33,625 nt of DNA, taken from positions 1-33,625 of the forward strand of contig SBAS01000037.1 in NCBI GenBank assembly GCA_005240145.1. Direction: 5' to 3'. This document shows positions 26,527 to 33,625 of this stretch, in pieces; position 1 is the stretch's first letter; the number at the start of each line of letters is the position of its first letter. The notes under the pieces were generated by a model. That model was not told where the DNA came from, made no database searches, and saw only the letters and a list, made by a program, of their open reading frames with translations. This stretch comes from Nitrosomonadales bacterium (GTDB lineage Bacteria; Pseudomonadota; Gammaproteobacteria; Burkholderiales; SG8-39). Position numbers and translations under genes: made by a program.

Positions 26527-26694
26527 ATGAGTTTCCAATACGTCGGCGTCGAAGACGTGATCAAACGCGGCGGGCTGCGCATGGTGGTTGTCGGCGGGGT
26601 GCCGAGCCCCTGGGGTGAGGCCGCCAAGGGGATCCTGCATATCAAGGGCATCGAATGGGTCGCGGTGCGCCTCGTCTACTTTAGACAGCGCTAG
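26527..26694 (+). pseudogene. GST-like protein fragment (N-terminal remnant)
   Basis: The frame gives 55 residues from ATG 26527 to TAG 26692-26694, starting MSFQYVGVEDVIKRGGLRMV. The segment GGLRMVVVGGVPSPWGEAAK with HIKGIEWVAVRL is, from memory, the thioredoxin-like N-terminus of a GST-related family that normally runs past 200 residues. The expected C-terminal half is missing and no later frame carries it before the convergent DUF6498 gene. It lies 15 bases after the preceding stop. I treat it as a remnant, though a functional small protein cannot be excluded. Confidence 0.55.
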
Positions 26695-27506
26695 GCCGAC
26701 GGCGGCAGCACGCTGCCTTTTGCCAGCACGTGATGCTCGATGGTGTGCATCACGACATCCGCGCCGACCTTGAGCGCGCCGAAGAGCGCGAAAGCTCCGG
26801 CGCCGCCGAAAAACAGCCCGCCGATCACGATGGTGAGGTGCATGGGAAAGATGCGCGCGTAAGGAAGGAACATGAGCGTGCCAAGGTTTGGCTTGCCGGC
26901 GGCGTCGCGGCGGATATTCTGCAGCATCGAATAGCCGTGGTTTGCCGCGAACACCAGCGCGCAGGGCAGGTAGCCCGCGGCCGAGCCGCCGGGTGCCGCA
27001 TCCTTCACATCGACGGTGACGAACATCAGGTAGACGAAATGGAAGAAGCCGTAGTGCAGCACGAAGAACCCGGCGACCTTCACCTTGCTGCCCGGGTCCT
27101 CGGAGACCGGCTGGTTGTTCATCATCAGGCCCTCGGTGGAAAAGCGCTCGAGGTTGAGGATACGGATGGCGGAGGTGATGCCGATGATCACGCTCTGGAT
27201 CCAGTACACCAGCATCAGCTCGCGCAGGCTCATGCTCGTCAGCCAGGCGATCAGCAGTGCCAGCACATTCGCGGCGATCAGGACGTAGACCGAGCGATCG
27301 GCCTTCGCCTCGGCGGCCATCTCGCGCCCGCCGGTGACGAGACGCGATGCCAGTTGCGCTGAGGCGGGCCGGTACTTGGCGTAGGCGATCTGGCACTTCG
27401 GGCACTGCCACTCCGGGTTCGTGTCGGTGGCCTTGCGCACGTAGCCGCACTTGGGGCAGGGCTTGCCCTGCAGGTATGGCGCGTCGCTCAGTTCCCCGCC
27501 AGCCAT
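26691..27506 (-). CDS. DUF6498-like integral membrane protein with zinc ribbon
   Basis: The protein has 271 residues. An N-terminal zinc ribbon uses CPKCGYVR and CPKC (about 17-38). Six or so membrane helices follow, including VLIAANVLALLIAW and GYLPCALVFAANHGY. The arrangement of HYGFFHFVYLMF and EHH near the C-terminus fits DUF6498-type proteins of unknown function. It overlaps the Nnr stop by 19 bases and the convergent GST-like fragment by 4. Confidence 0.8.
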   Translation of the reverse strand: MAGGELSDAPYLQGKPCPKCGYVRKATDTNPEWQCPKCQIAYAKYRPASAQLASRLVTGGREMAAEAKADRSVYVLIAANVLALLIAWLTSMSLRELMLVYWIQSVIIGITSAIRILNLERFSTEGLMMNNQPVSEDPGSKVKVAGFFVLHYGFFHFVYLMFVTVDVKDAAPGGSAAGYLPCALVFAANHGYSMLQNIRRDAAGKPNLGTLMFLPYARIFPMHLTIVIGGLFFGGAGAFALFGALKVGADVVMHTIEHHVLAKGSVLPPSA

Positions 27507-28882
27507 TGGTTCCAGACGCGCCGCGCCGGATCGATCAGCTCGCTAGCGTTGAGTCCCACCGGTCCGGCGCCGGCGACCACGCATGCGTCGGCAGCGCAGC
27601 CGTGCAGGTGGGTGCCGAGGACCAGCGCGGTTTCGCCGCTGTACTTCTGCGCGAGCAAGGCGCCGAGGATTCCGGCCAGCACGTCGCCCATGCCCGCGGA
27701 AGCCATGCCGGGATTGCCCGAAGTGTTGATGAACCAGTGGCCGTCGCGCGCCACGATGACGCTGCCATTGCCTTTGAGAACCACATGCGCATTCAGGTTC
27801 TGGGACAGGTTCCGCGCCGCCTTGAGGCGATCGGCCTGGACGTCCGGGGTTTTCGACGCCAGCAGCCGGGCGGCCTCCGCCGGATGCGGCGTCAGGAGCG
27901 TGTCCGCTTTGCGCCGCGCACAGGCCTTGCGCAGGTCTTCGTTCTCCGCAATCAGGTTGAGCGCATCTGCATCCAGCACGCAGGGCAGCTCGCTCGCGAG
28001 CACCGCGCCAAGCAGCGTTTCCGCGCGCTCTCCCTGGCCCAGCCCGGGGCCGATCACGATGGCGTCGAGGTCGAGGCCGAGCACGTCGTCGGGATGTCGC
28101 AGCATCAGCTCGGGCGCGCCCGGATCGAGCGCATGTTCCTCGAGCAAGCCGCCGTAGACGCGGCCGGCGCCCAGTTTCAGCGCCGCGCGGCCCGCGAGCA
28201 GCGCCGCACCCGCCATGCCCGCGGCGCCGCCGATGACGGCGAGAGAGCCGGCCATGCCTTTATGGAAATTCCGCGGGCGGGGTTTCAGGATATTCGCAAA
28301 TAAGGCCGGCTCGGCGATCCAGCCGCCTGACTTGAGAACGTTTTCAAGCGAAAGATCGGCCACCGTGACCTGACCGCAACAGTCAGGTCCATCCAGTGTC
28401 AACAGACCGGGCTTGAGGCCGATGAAGGTGATGGTATGGGTCGCGCGCACCGCGCTACCGCGGATCTGCCCCGTGTCCGCATTCAGGCCGCTCGGAATAT
28501 CCAGCGCCAGAACCGGGCAGGTTTGCGCATTGGCATAGGCGACGAGCTTCGCGTATTCGCCTTCGATGGGGCGGGTGAGTCCGATGCCAAACAGGCCGTC
28601 GACGACCAGGTTCCAGCGGATGTTTGCCGGAATTTCTCCGGTTTTGGTTGCGAGAGAAACCCTGAAAAATCTTTCCTGTAAAAGCCGGGCAACGATTTTC
28701 GCATCGCCGCCGTTGTTGCCGGGACCGGCAAGCACGAGGACTTCCTTGCCCGTGTCAGGTAGCAGCGTGGCGGCTAGCTGCGCCGCCGCCACGGCGGCGC
28801 GCTCCATCAAGGGTGGCGCGGCGCTTGCCGCAGCCTTCTCGATGCGGCGAATGTTCTCGGCGAGGTAGATGGGTTGCGACAT
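27488..28882 (-). CDS. nnr: Bifunctional NAD(P)H-hydrate epimerase / ADP-dependent dehydratase
   Basis: The protein has 464 residues from MSQPIYLAENIRRIE at 28882. The frame is open to 28945, but that start lies inside the GST gene. The N-terminal YjeF_N epimerase domain has AGPGNNGGDAKIVARLL. The C-terminal carbohydrate-kinase-like dehydratase has LTPHPAEAARLL and NPGMASAGMGDVLAGI, which holds the catalytic aspartate. Together they repair NADHX and NADPHX. It starts 1 base after the GST stop. Confidence 0.95.
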   Translation of the reverse strand: MSQPIYLAENIRRIEKAAASAAPPLMERAAVAAAQLAATLLPDTGKEVLVLAGPGNNGGDAKIVARLLQERFFRVSLATKTGEIPANIRWNLVVDGLFGIGLTRPIEGEYAKLVAYANAQTCPVLALDIPSGLNADTGQIRGSAVRATHTITFIGLKPGLLTLDGPDCCGQVTVADLSLENVLKSGGWIAEPALFANILKPRPRNFHKGMAGSLAVIGGAAGMAGAALLAGRAALKLGAGRVYGGLLEEHALDPGAPELMLRHPDDVLGLDLDAIVIGPGLGQGERAETLLGAVLASELPCVLDADALNLIAENEDLRKACARRKADTLLTPHPAEAARLLASKTPDVQADRLKAARNLSQNLNAHVVLKGNGSVIVARDGHWFINTSGNPGMASAGMGDVLAGILGALLAQKYSGETALVLGTHLHGCAADACVVAGAGPVGLNASELIDPARRVWNQWLAGN

Positions 28883-28883
28883 G

Positions 28884-29555
28884 TCAGCGCAGAAAATCGT
28901 ATTTGCCGCCTCTTTCCAGTGCGCGCCGGTAGGCGGGGCGCGCATGGATCGTCTTCAGGAACGCCCAGAGCCTGGGCCGGGTCTCGTTCAGGCCGGCTCG
29001 CACCGATGCCGCTTCCAGGGGAAAGCTCATCTGAACGTCCGCGGCGGTGAACTCGGCGCCCGCAAACCACGCGCTCCTGCCCAACTCGGCTTCGAGGAAA
29101 TCCAGGATGCGCTCGATATTCGGCAGCACGATCCAGTTCTTGGCTTTCTGCGCGATGCTGCGCGCGATCGGACGGACGAAAAACGGCATCGGCGCGCTCT
29201 CGATGCGGTCGAACACGAGCTTGAGCAGGAGCGGCGACATCGCTGAACCCTCGGCGAAGTGCAGCCAATAGGTATAGCGAAGACGTTCCGGAGTATCTGC
29301 TTTCGGAATGAGAGTCCCATTGCCGTAGCGGGAGGCAAGGTAGTCAATGATCGCTCCCGATTCCGCGATGGTGAGGGCGCCATCGGTGATCACGGGCGAT
29401 TTTCCCAGCGGATGCACCGCGCGCAGCTCCGGCGGTGCGAGCATGGTCTTGGCGTCGCGCTGGTAGCGCTTGATCTCGTAGGGCAGCCGCAGTTCCTCCA
29501 GCAGCCAGAGGATGCGCTGTGAGCGGGAATTATTGAGGTGGTGGACGAGGATCAC
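28884..29555 (-). CDS. Glutathione S-transferase
   Basis: The protein has 223 residues. The thioredoxin-like N-terminal domain has NNSRSQRILWLLEEL and GKSPVITDGALTIAESGAIIDYL, with the conserved ES pair that binds glutathione. An all-helical C-terminal domain follows. The start MILVHHLNNSRSQR has Ser10 rather than the beta-class Cys, so Ser or Asn may be the activating residue. It lies 10 bases after dctM and 1 base before nnr. Substrate unknown. Confidence 0.92.
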   Translation of the reverse strand: MILVHHLNNSRSQRILWLLEELRLPYEIKRYQRDAKTMLAPPELRAVHPLGKSPVITDGALTIAESGAIIDYLASRYGNGTLIPKADTPERLRYTYWLHFAEGSAMSPLLLKLVFDRIESAPMPFFVRPIARSIAQKAKNWIVLPNIERILDFLEAELGRSAWFAGAEFTAADVQMSFPLEAASVRAGLNETRPRLWAFLKTIHARPAYRRALERGGKYDFLR

Positions 29556-29565
29556 GGGTCTGATC

Positions 29566-30876
29566 CTATTTCGGCTTGCTCAAGAGGGCATCGGGCAGCC
29601 AGGTGGCGATCTGCGGGAAGATGGTGATCAGCGCGATGCACAGCACCATCATGAAAAAGAACGGGACCGAGGCATAGGCGACGTAATTGCTGTCCCGCCC
29701 GCTCATGGTCTGCAGCACGAACAGGTTAAAGCCCAGTGGCGGCGTCACCTCGGCGATCTCGACCAGCAGCACGATGAAGATGCCGAACCACACGAGGTCG
29801 ATGCCCGCCTTTTCGATCATCGGGATCACGATCGATGTGGTCAGCACGATCATCGAAACGCCGTCGAGCGCGGTGCCGAGCAGCAGGTAGATGCCGGCGA
29901 GTATCGCGATCAGGGTGTACTTGCTGGGTTCCATGGAGGCGACCCACGCGGCGAGCGCTTTCGGGATGCCCGTGAACGCCATGCAGGACGACAGGAACGC
30001 CGCGCCGGCCAGGATGAACATGATCATGCACGACAGGCGCGTCGCGCCCATGAGGCTCTGCCAGAAAGTGTCGCGGCTCAGGCCGCCCGACCACCAGGCG
30101 ATCGCGAGCGAGCCAAGCACGCCGAAGGCGGCTGACTCCGTAGCGGTGGCCCAGCCCATCACCATGACCCAGACGATGAACACGATCAACAGCACGCAGG
30201 GAATGAGGTGGCGGCTTTTGTAGATTTTTTCCCCGAATGACATGCGGATGGTTTCCTTCGGCGTCTTGCCGGGATTGAGCAGGGCCCAGACGATGATGTA
30301 GCCCGAGAACAGCGCCATGAGGAGAAAACCGGGCAGGAAGCCGGCGAGGAACACCTTGAGTATCGATACCTCGGCGGCGACCGCATACACCACCATGATG
30401 ATCGAGGGCGGCAGCAGGATTCCCAGGGTTCCCGCGCCGCAAAGGGAGCCGAGCGCGGTTTTCTCGTCGTAGCCGCGCTTCACCAGCTCCGGCAGCGCCA
30501 CCTTGGCGATGGTGGCGCAGGTCGCCGCCGAGGAACCGGACACGGTGCCGAAGATGCCGCAGGCAAGTACATTGACGTGCATCAGGCGCCCGGGCAGCCA
30601 GGTGAGCCAGGGCGCAAGGCCCTCGAACATTTCCTCCGAGAGCTTGGTGCGGTACAGGATCTCGCCCATCCAGATGAAGAGCGGCAGCGCGGCGAGAGTC
30701 CAGGAAGCGCTCGAGCCCCAGAAAGACTGGAACAGGTTTACCTCGGGCGGCGTGCTGGTGAAGAATTGCAGTCCGAACCAGGCCACCGCGGCGAGGGATA
30801 TCGCTATCCAGACGCCGCCGGCGAGCAATACCAGCAACAATACGAGCAGGATCAACGCGACGGTAAGCGTGCTCAC
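29566..30876 (-). CDS. dctM: TRAP transporter large permease (DctM)
   Basis: The protein has 436 residues from a GTG at 30876, 4 bases after the dctQ stop. An ATG at 30930 is in frame but falls inside dctQ, so I reject it. About 12 helices are predicted. Family landmarks are GIFGTVSGSSAATCATIAKVALPEL, GAGTLGILLPPSI and EIAEVTPPLGFN. It forms the Na+-driven transport channel of the system with DctQ. Confidence 0.93.
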   Translation of the reverse strand: MSTLTVALILLVLLLVLLAGGVWIAISLAAVAWFGLQFFTSTPPEVNLFQSFWGSSASWTLAALPLFIWMGEILYRTKLSEEMFEGLAPWLTWLPGRLMHVNVLACGIFGTVSGSSAATCATIAKVALPELVKRGYDEKTALGSLCGAGTLGILLPPSIIMVVYAVAAEVSILKVFLAGFLPGFLLMALFSGYIIVWALLNPGKTPKETIRMSFGEKIYKSRHLIPCVLLIVFIVWVMVMGWATATESAAFGVLGSLAIAWWSGGLSRDTFWQSLMGATRLSCMIMFILAGAAFLSSCMAFTGIPKALAAWVASMEPSKYTLIAILAGIYLLLGTALDGVSMIVLTTSIVIPMIEKAGIDLVWFGIFIVLLVEIAEVTPPLGFNLFVLQTMSGRDSNYVAYASVPFFFMMVLCIALITIFPQIATWLPDALLSKPK

Positions 30877-30880
30877 GTCG

Positions 30881-31414
30881 TCAGGCCATTTCCGAATAAT
30901 CCCCGCGTGCGCGGCGGTCTTCTTCAGCAACCTGGTACGCGGGTTTCTGCCTTCCTACTACAAGTACCAGTTCATCAAGAACGGCGATAAAAAAAATCAG
31001 CACGCCTACGGCGAAACACAGTTGTGGAATCCAGATGGGGATCTTCACCAGACCCTGGGCGACTTCCTTGAACTTCCAGCTTTCGTAAACGAACTTGGTC
31101 ACCGCCACCGCCATGTAACCGACGAACAGCGCGGTCAGCGTCAGGGCCGCGATCTCGGCGATGCGGCGCGGTCCCGGCCCGAGCCGGTCAATGAACAGGC
31201 CTACGCGCACCAGTTCGCCGTGGCGGAAGGTGTGGCCGAGCGCGAGGAACGCCGCCGCGGCGCACAGCCAGCAGGTGATGTCATCGGCGGCGCGAATCAG
31301 CAGACCGAACTCGCGGCCCACCGCCTGCGCCAGCATCAGCAGGCAGATGCTGGCGAGGCAGAGTCCGGCGAGCGCACCGCTGGCCGCGTAGAGGCGGTCG
31401 AGGAACTGCCTCAC
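30881..31414 (-). CDS. dctQ: TRAP transporter small permease (DctQ)
   Basis: The protein has 177 residues with four helices. The pattern LMLAQAVGREFGLLIRAADDITCWLCAAAAFLALGHTFRHGELVRVGLF is described here only by its landmarks AVGREFG and HTFRHGELVRV, both typical of DctQ. The coding strand contains a run of eight T (plus-strand A8, 30989-30996). The Lys/Arg-rich tail is cytoplasmic. It lies 24 bases after dctP and is followed by dctM. Confidence 0.9.
   Translation of the reverse strand: MRQFLDRLYAASGALAGLCLASICLLMLAQAVGREFGLLIRAADDITCWLCAAAAFLALGHTFRHGELVRVGLFIDRLGPGPRRIAEIAALTLTALFVGYMAVAVTKFVYESWKFKEVAQGLVKIPIWIPQLCFAVGVLIFFIAVLDELVLVVGRQKPAYQVAEEDRRARGDYSEMA
30989..30996. repeat. A8 homopolymer inside dctQ
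   Basis: Eight A on the plus strand (T8 in the dctQ coding strand, near GVLIFFIAVL). It is the longest single-base run I noticed in a coding part of the window, and a possible slippage site. Confidence 0.7.
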
Positions 31415-31438
31415 ACGCCGCTCGCGGCGTCCTGACGG

Positions 31439-32416
31439 TTACTTTCCGCGGTACGCTTTTACGATCGCTTCGCCATCGGCGCCAGCCGCCTTCAGCCACT
31501 CAGCGCCGATGGTGTCGCCGATTTTGCCCAGGACGGTCATCAGAGCCGCATCGGGCGTGTGCACCGTCATGCCATTGTCGGCGAGAAGCTTTTCGGCGCT
31601 CTGGGTGCGCTGGCGCGCCATCTCCCAGCCGCGTTTCTCCGCGGCGGCGGCCGTATCGGTGAGGATCTTCTTCTGCGCGCCACTCAATCCCTGATAGGAC
31701 CGGTTGTTCACCACCACCACGTTCTTCGGGTGCATGGCATTGGTGGCGTAGTAGTTCTTCACGAACTCCCAGGCTTTGGTGGTCGACCCGGTCGCCGCTG
31801 AGGTGATCATCGCGCTGATGGTGCCGGTGGCGAACGCCTGCGGCACCTCGGGCACCTGGATTACGGTGGGGCTGGCGCCGAGCAGCTCGGCAAACCGTGC
31901 CGTATATGCGCTGTAGGTACGGAATTTGATGCCTTTGAAGTCATCCGCGCTCTTGATCAGATTCCTGGTGTAAAGCCCCTGGCCTGGCCAGGCGACCGAG
32001 TAGAGCAGCACCAGGCCCCGTCCTTCGAGCTTTTTCTGCAGTACGGATCTCTGCGCCTGATACAGCTTCCAGGCGTTGTCGAAGCCGGCGGCCAGGAAAG
32101 GTACGTTGTCGGCGTTGAATACGGCCTCCTCGTTGCCGAACTGGCCGAGCAGGAACTCGGCGATCGGCACCTGGCCGGTGGACACCGCGCGCAACATGTC
32201 CGGGTGCTTGATCAGCGAAGCGTTCGAGTGGACGTTGATGTCGATCTGGCCGCCGGAGGCCTTTTTCACGTCTTCCGCGAACTGGCGCACATTGATGGTG
32301 TGGTATTCGCCGTCGGAGTAGGGCGTCGGCATGTCCCACTTGGTTTGCGCCTGGACGCTTGGGATAGCGAAATGCGCGGCGAGTATTCCGGCGGCAACGG
32401 CGATAGAGCGAAGCAT
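31439..32416 (-). CDS. dctP: TRAP transporter substrate-binding protein (DctP)
   Basis: The protein has 325 residues. The signal is MLRSIAVAAGILAAHFA...VQAQ. The carboxylate-clamping arginine is R166 in DFKGIKFRTYSAYT. The AEFLLGQFGNEE and VPFLAAGFDNAW regions fit the family. AAGGAGGAAC lies just before the ATG, a very strong ribosome site. It is the first gene of a run dctP-dctQ-dctM-GST-nnr-DUF6498. The ligand is an organic acid, possibly an amino or oxo acid given the neighbouring dadA. Confidence 0.93.
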   Translation of the reverse strand: MLRSIAVAAGILAAHFAIPSVQAQTKWDMPTPYSDGEYHTINVRQFAEDVKKASGGQIDINVHSNASLIKHPDMLRAVSTGQVPIAEFLLGQFGNEEAVFNADNVPFLAAGFDNAWKLYQAQRSVLQKKLEGRGLVLLYSVAWPGQGLYTRNLIKSADDFKGIKFRTYSAYTARFAELLGASPTVIQVPEVPQAFATGTISAMITSAATGSTTKAWEFVKNYYATNAMHPKNVVVVNNRSYQGLSGAQKKILTDTAAAAEKRGWEMARQRTQSAEKLLADNGMTVHTPDAALMTVLGKIGDTIGAEWLKAAGADGEAIVKAYRGK

Positions 32417-32456
32417 TGTTCCTCCTTGGGGCGGTCTTTGCTGGGGGAACCGGATT

Positions 32457-32567
32457 CTACTGGAAAGCCGGATCGCTCAGGGCTTCGACGATCCCGTACA
32501 CGGGTAGGCCAATGTCGCCCGGAATGCGCGGGAAGCGCGTATCGAGCATGAGGACCCCCAGCTTCAT
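32457..32567 (-). pseudogene. Aspartate/glutamate racemase-like remnant
   Basis: The frame encodes 36 residues. The start MKLGVLMLDTRFPRIPGDIG looks like the N-terminus of Asp/Glu racemase family proteins. The remainder, LPVYGIVEALSDPAFQ, resembles the far C-terminal part of the same family (family recall, not a search). That suggests an internal deletion that joined both ends, leaving a vestige 40 bases upstream of dctP and divergent from dadA. A small functional peptide is less likely. Confidence 0.5.
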
Positions 32568-32617
32568 GCCGCATTCTAGGGGCAGTGGGGGCAGTGTTTT
32601 CTGGCACGATGGAAGCG

Positions 32618-33625
32618 ATGAAAGTCCTCGTCATGGGCGCCGGCCTCGCCGGCGTCACCACCGCCTGGTTCCTCGCGCGGGACGGCCACGAGGTCGTCGT
32701 CCTCGAACGCGAGCCCGCCGTTGCCGCGGCGTCGAGCTTCGCCAATGGCGGCATCGTCGCCGCAAGCCGGCCTTTTCCGTGGCCGAGCCCGCAGATGCTG
32801 GGCGTTGTCCTGCGGGCGCTCGTGCGCAACGACCAGGCGGTGCGGCTGCGCTTGCAGGCCGATCCCTGGTTCTGGATCTGGAGCCTGCGCTTTCTGGCCA
32901 ATTGCACCACCGGTCGCTACGAGGAGATCCTGCGCCACAAGTCGCGTCTCGTAAGTTATTCGCGCGACGTGCTGGGGCGCCTGGTGCAGGAGAGCGGCGT
33001 TGATTACCAGCGCCTGACCAATGGCGTGTTGTACCTGTACCGCGGCGCCGCCGCCCTGGACAAGGGCTGGGCACGCGCCGAACGCGCCCGGGCGCTCGGC
33101 ATTGCGACAGAGCGGCTGTCGGCCGCGGCGGTTGCGCGACGCGAGCCGGGCATCGACGCACAGCGCCTGGCGGGCGCGATTTTTGCGCCGCACGACGAGG
33201 CTGGCGACTCGGCGCAGTTTTGCCGTGAACTGGCGAAGCTCTGCGCGCAGCAGGGCGTGATTTTCCGTTTCGGCACCGATATCCGTGCCCTGGAGGCAAC
33301 CGGCGGCGAAATGCAGGCGGTGCTGGCGCCGGGTGAGCGCTTCGAGGCCGATGCGTTCGTCTGTGCGCTGGGGGCGATCGGTCCGGAGCTGCGCACGAAA
33401 TTCGCTGCGGACCTGCCGATCTATCCGGTAAAAGGCTTTTCCGCGACCGGGCGCATCGTGCGTCCCGATCTCGCGCCGCGCCATGCCGGCATCGACGAAT
33501 CCTGGGCGATGGCCTACTGCCCGCAGGGCGAGCGCATCCGCCTGACCGGCGGCGCGGAGTTCGCGGGCTACGCGCGCACCAGCTCGGCGGAGGATTTCGC
33601 GCGCCTGCACCGCGCTTTCGAGGAA
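32618..33625 (+). CDS. dadA: D-amino-acid dehydrogenase, FAD-dependent (3' end beyond the window)
   Basis: 336 codons are seen, open at the right edge. The FAD-binding start is VLVMGAGLAGVTTAWFLARDGHEVVVLE. ASSFANGGIVAASRP and DPWFWIWSLRFL are typical of DadA. PIYPVKGFSATGRI and GIDESWAMAYCPQGERIRLTGG belong to the substrate-side domain. It oxidises D-amino acids to oxo acids, feeding electrons to the respiratory chain. An ATG at 32609 is in frame; 32618 is preferred because MKVLVMGAG matches the family start. It is divergent from the TRAP operon. Confidence 0.92.
   Translation, partial: MKVLVMGAGLAGVTTAWFLARDGHEVVVLEREPAVAAASSFANGGIVAASRPFPWPSPQMLGVVLRALVRNDQAVRLRLQADPWFWIWSLRFLANCTTGRYEEILRHKSRLVSYSRDVLGRLVQESGVDYQRLTNGVLYLYRGAAALDKGWARAERARALGIATERLSAAAVARREPGIDAQRLAGAIFAPHDEAGDSAQFCRELAKLCAQQGVIFRFGTDIRALEATGGEMQAVLAPGERFEADAFVCALGAIGPELRTKFAADLPIYPVKGFSATGRIVRPDLAPRHAGIDESWAMAYCPQGERIRLTGGAEFAGYARTSSAEDFARLHRAFEE

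Noticed and set aside
24988-27450. 820-codon minus-strand open frame
   Set aside because: It lies antisense to the glutamate-synthase-like gene and out of frame with the DUF6498 gene. The translation is compositionally like a GC-rich shadow and lacks motifs.

Overview
The window is a GC-rich (visibly about 65%), densely packed piece of a bacterial chromosome. Its gene content points to a betaproteobacterium, probably of the Burkholderiales or a related environmental lineage. Supporting genes are a Bug/TctC-type solute receptor, bpt next to aat, pyrD followed by a short RnfB-like ferredoxin and nth, dapA followed by bamC and a YycJ-like metallo-hydrolase, and TRAP and ABC-type orphan receptors. 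Genus cannot be fixed from the sequence alone. I see no insertion sequence, prophage, CRISPR array or rRNA operon. No gene-free stretch exceeds 300 bases. One tRNA, Arg(CCU), is present.

Layout. 1-1721: a partial TctC receptor, divergent from an L-aspartate dehydrogenase (nadX). 1738-5600, minus strand: a MoxR ATPase, a Slam-like TPR/outer-membrane barrel protein (frameshifted as given), and a FecR-domain protein with a C-terminal half that looks like a cargo barrel. 5664-6319: two small cytochromes c with a terminator. 6410-7125: a VapBC toxin-antitoxin pair with its own promoter/operator. 7106-11207, minus strand: an overlapping run of a Rieske protein, aat, bpt, pyrD, ferredoxin and nth. 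11210-13070, minus strand: amtB and a Nudix hydrolase. 13142-16144: a small membrane protein, an acyl-CoA synthetase and an FAD oxidoreductase. 16128-17711, minus strand: a MaoC dehydratase, an orphan ABC receptor and tRNA-Arg. 17733-20441: an exported SAM methyltransferase, an amino acid permease and a second methyltransferase. 20478-23347: dapA, bamC and an MBL hydrolase. 23348-24957, minus strand: a DUF7931-like protein and a RoxA-like cupin oxygenase. 25024-26694: an FMN glutamate-synthase-like protein and a truncated GST-like remnant. 26691-32416, minus strand: a TRAP transporter (dctP, dctQ, dctM), a GST, the NAD(P)HX repair enzyme Nnr and a DUF6498-like membrane protein. 32457-32567: a racemase remnant. 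32618-end: a D-amino-acid dehydrogenase (partial).

Most of the window is housekeeping and ordinary metabolism. The part most likely to be under-described is 1738-4710. There a Slam-like (type XI secretion) protein sits 8 bases upstream of a secreted FecR protein whose C-terminal half has the glycine-rich pattern of Slam cargo barrels. If correct, this is a secretion module in which the cargo carries a FecR domain. Its Slam gene carries a two-base frameshift in a CG dinucleotide tract, which may be an error, a recent mutation or a switch. Other points of interest are a methyltransferase with a signal peptide, vestigial gene fragments beside intact operons (GST-like and Asp/Glu-racemase-like), and a probably leaderless vapBC transcript with a palindrome over its -10 box.
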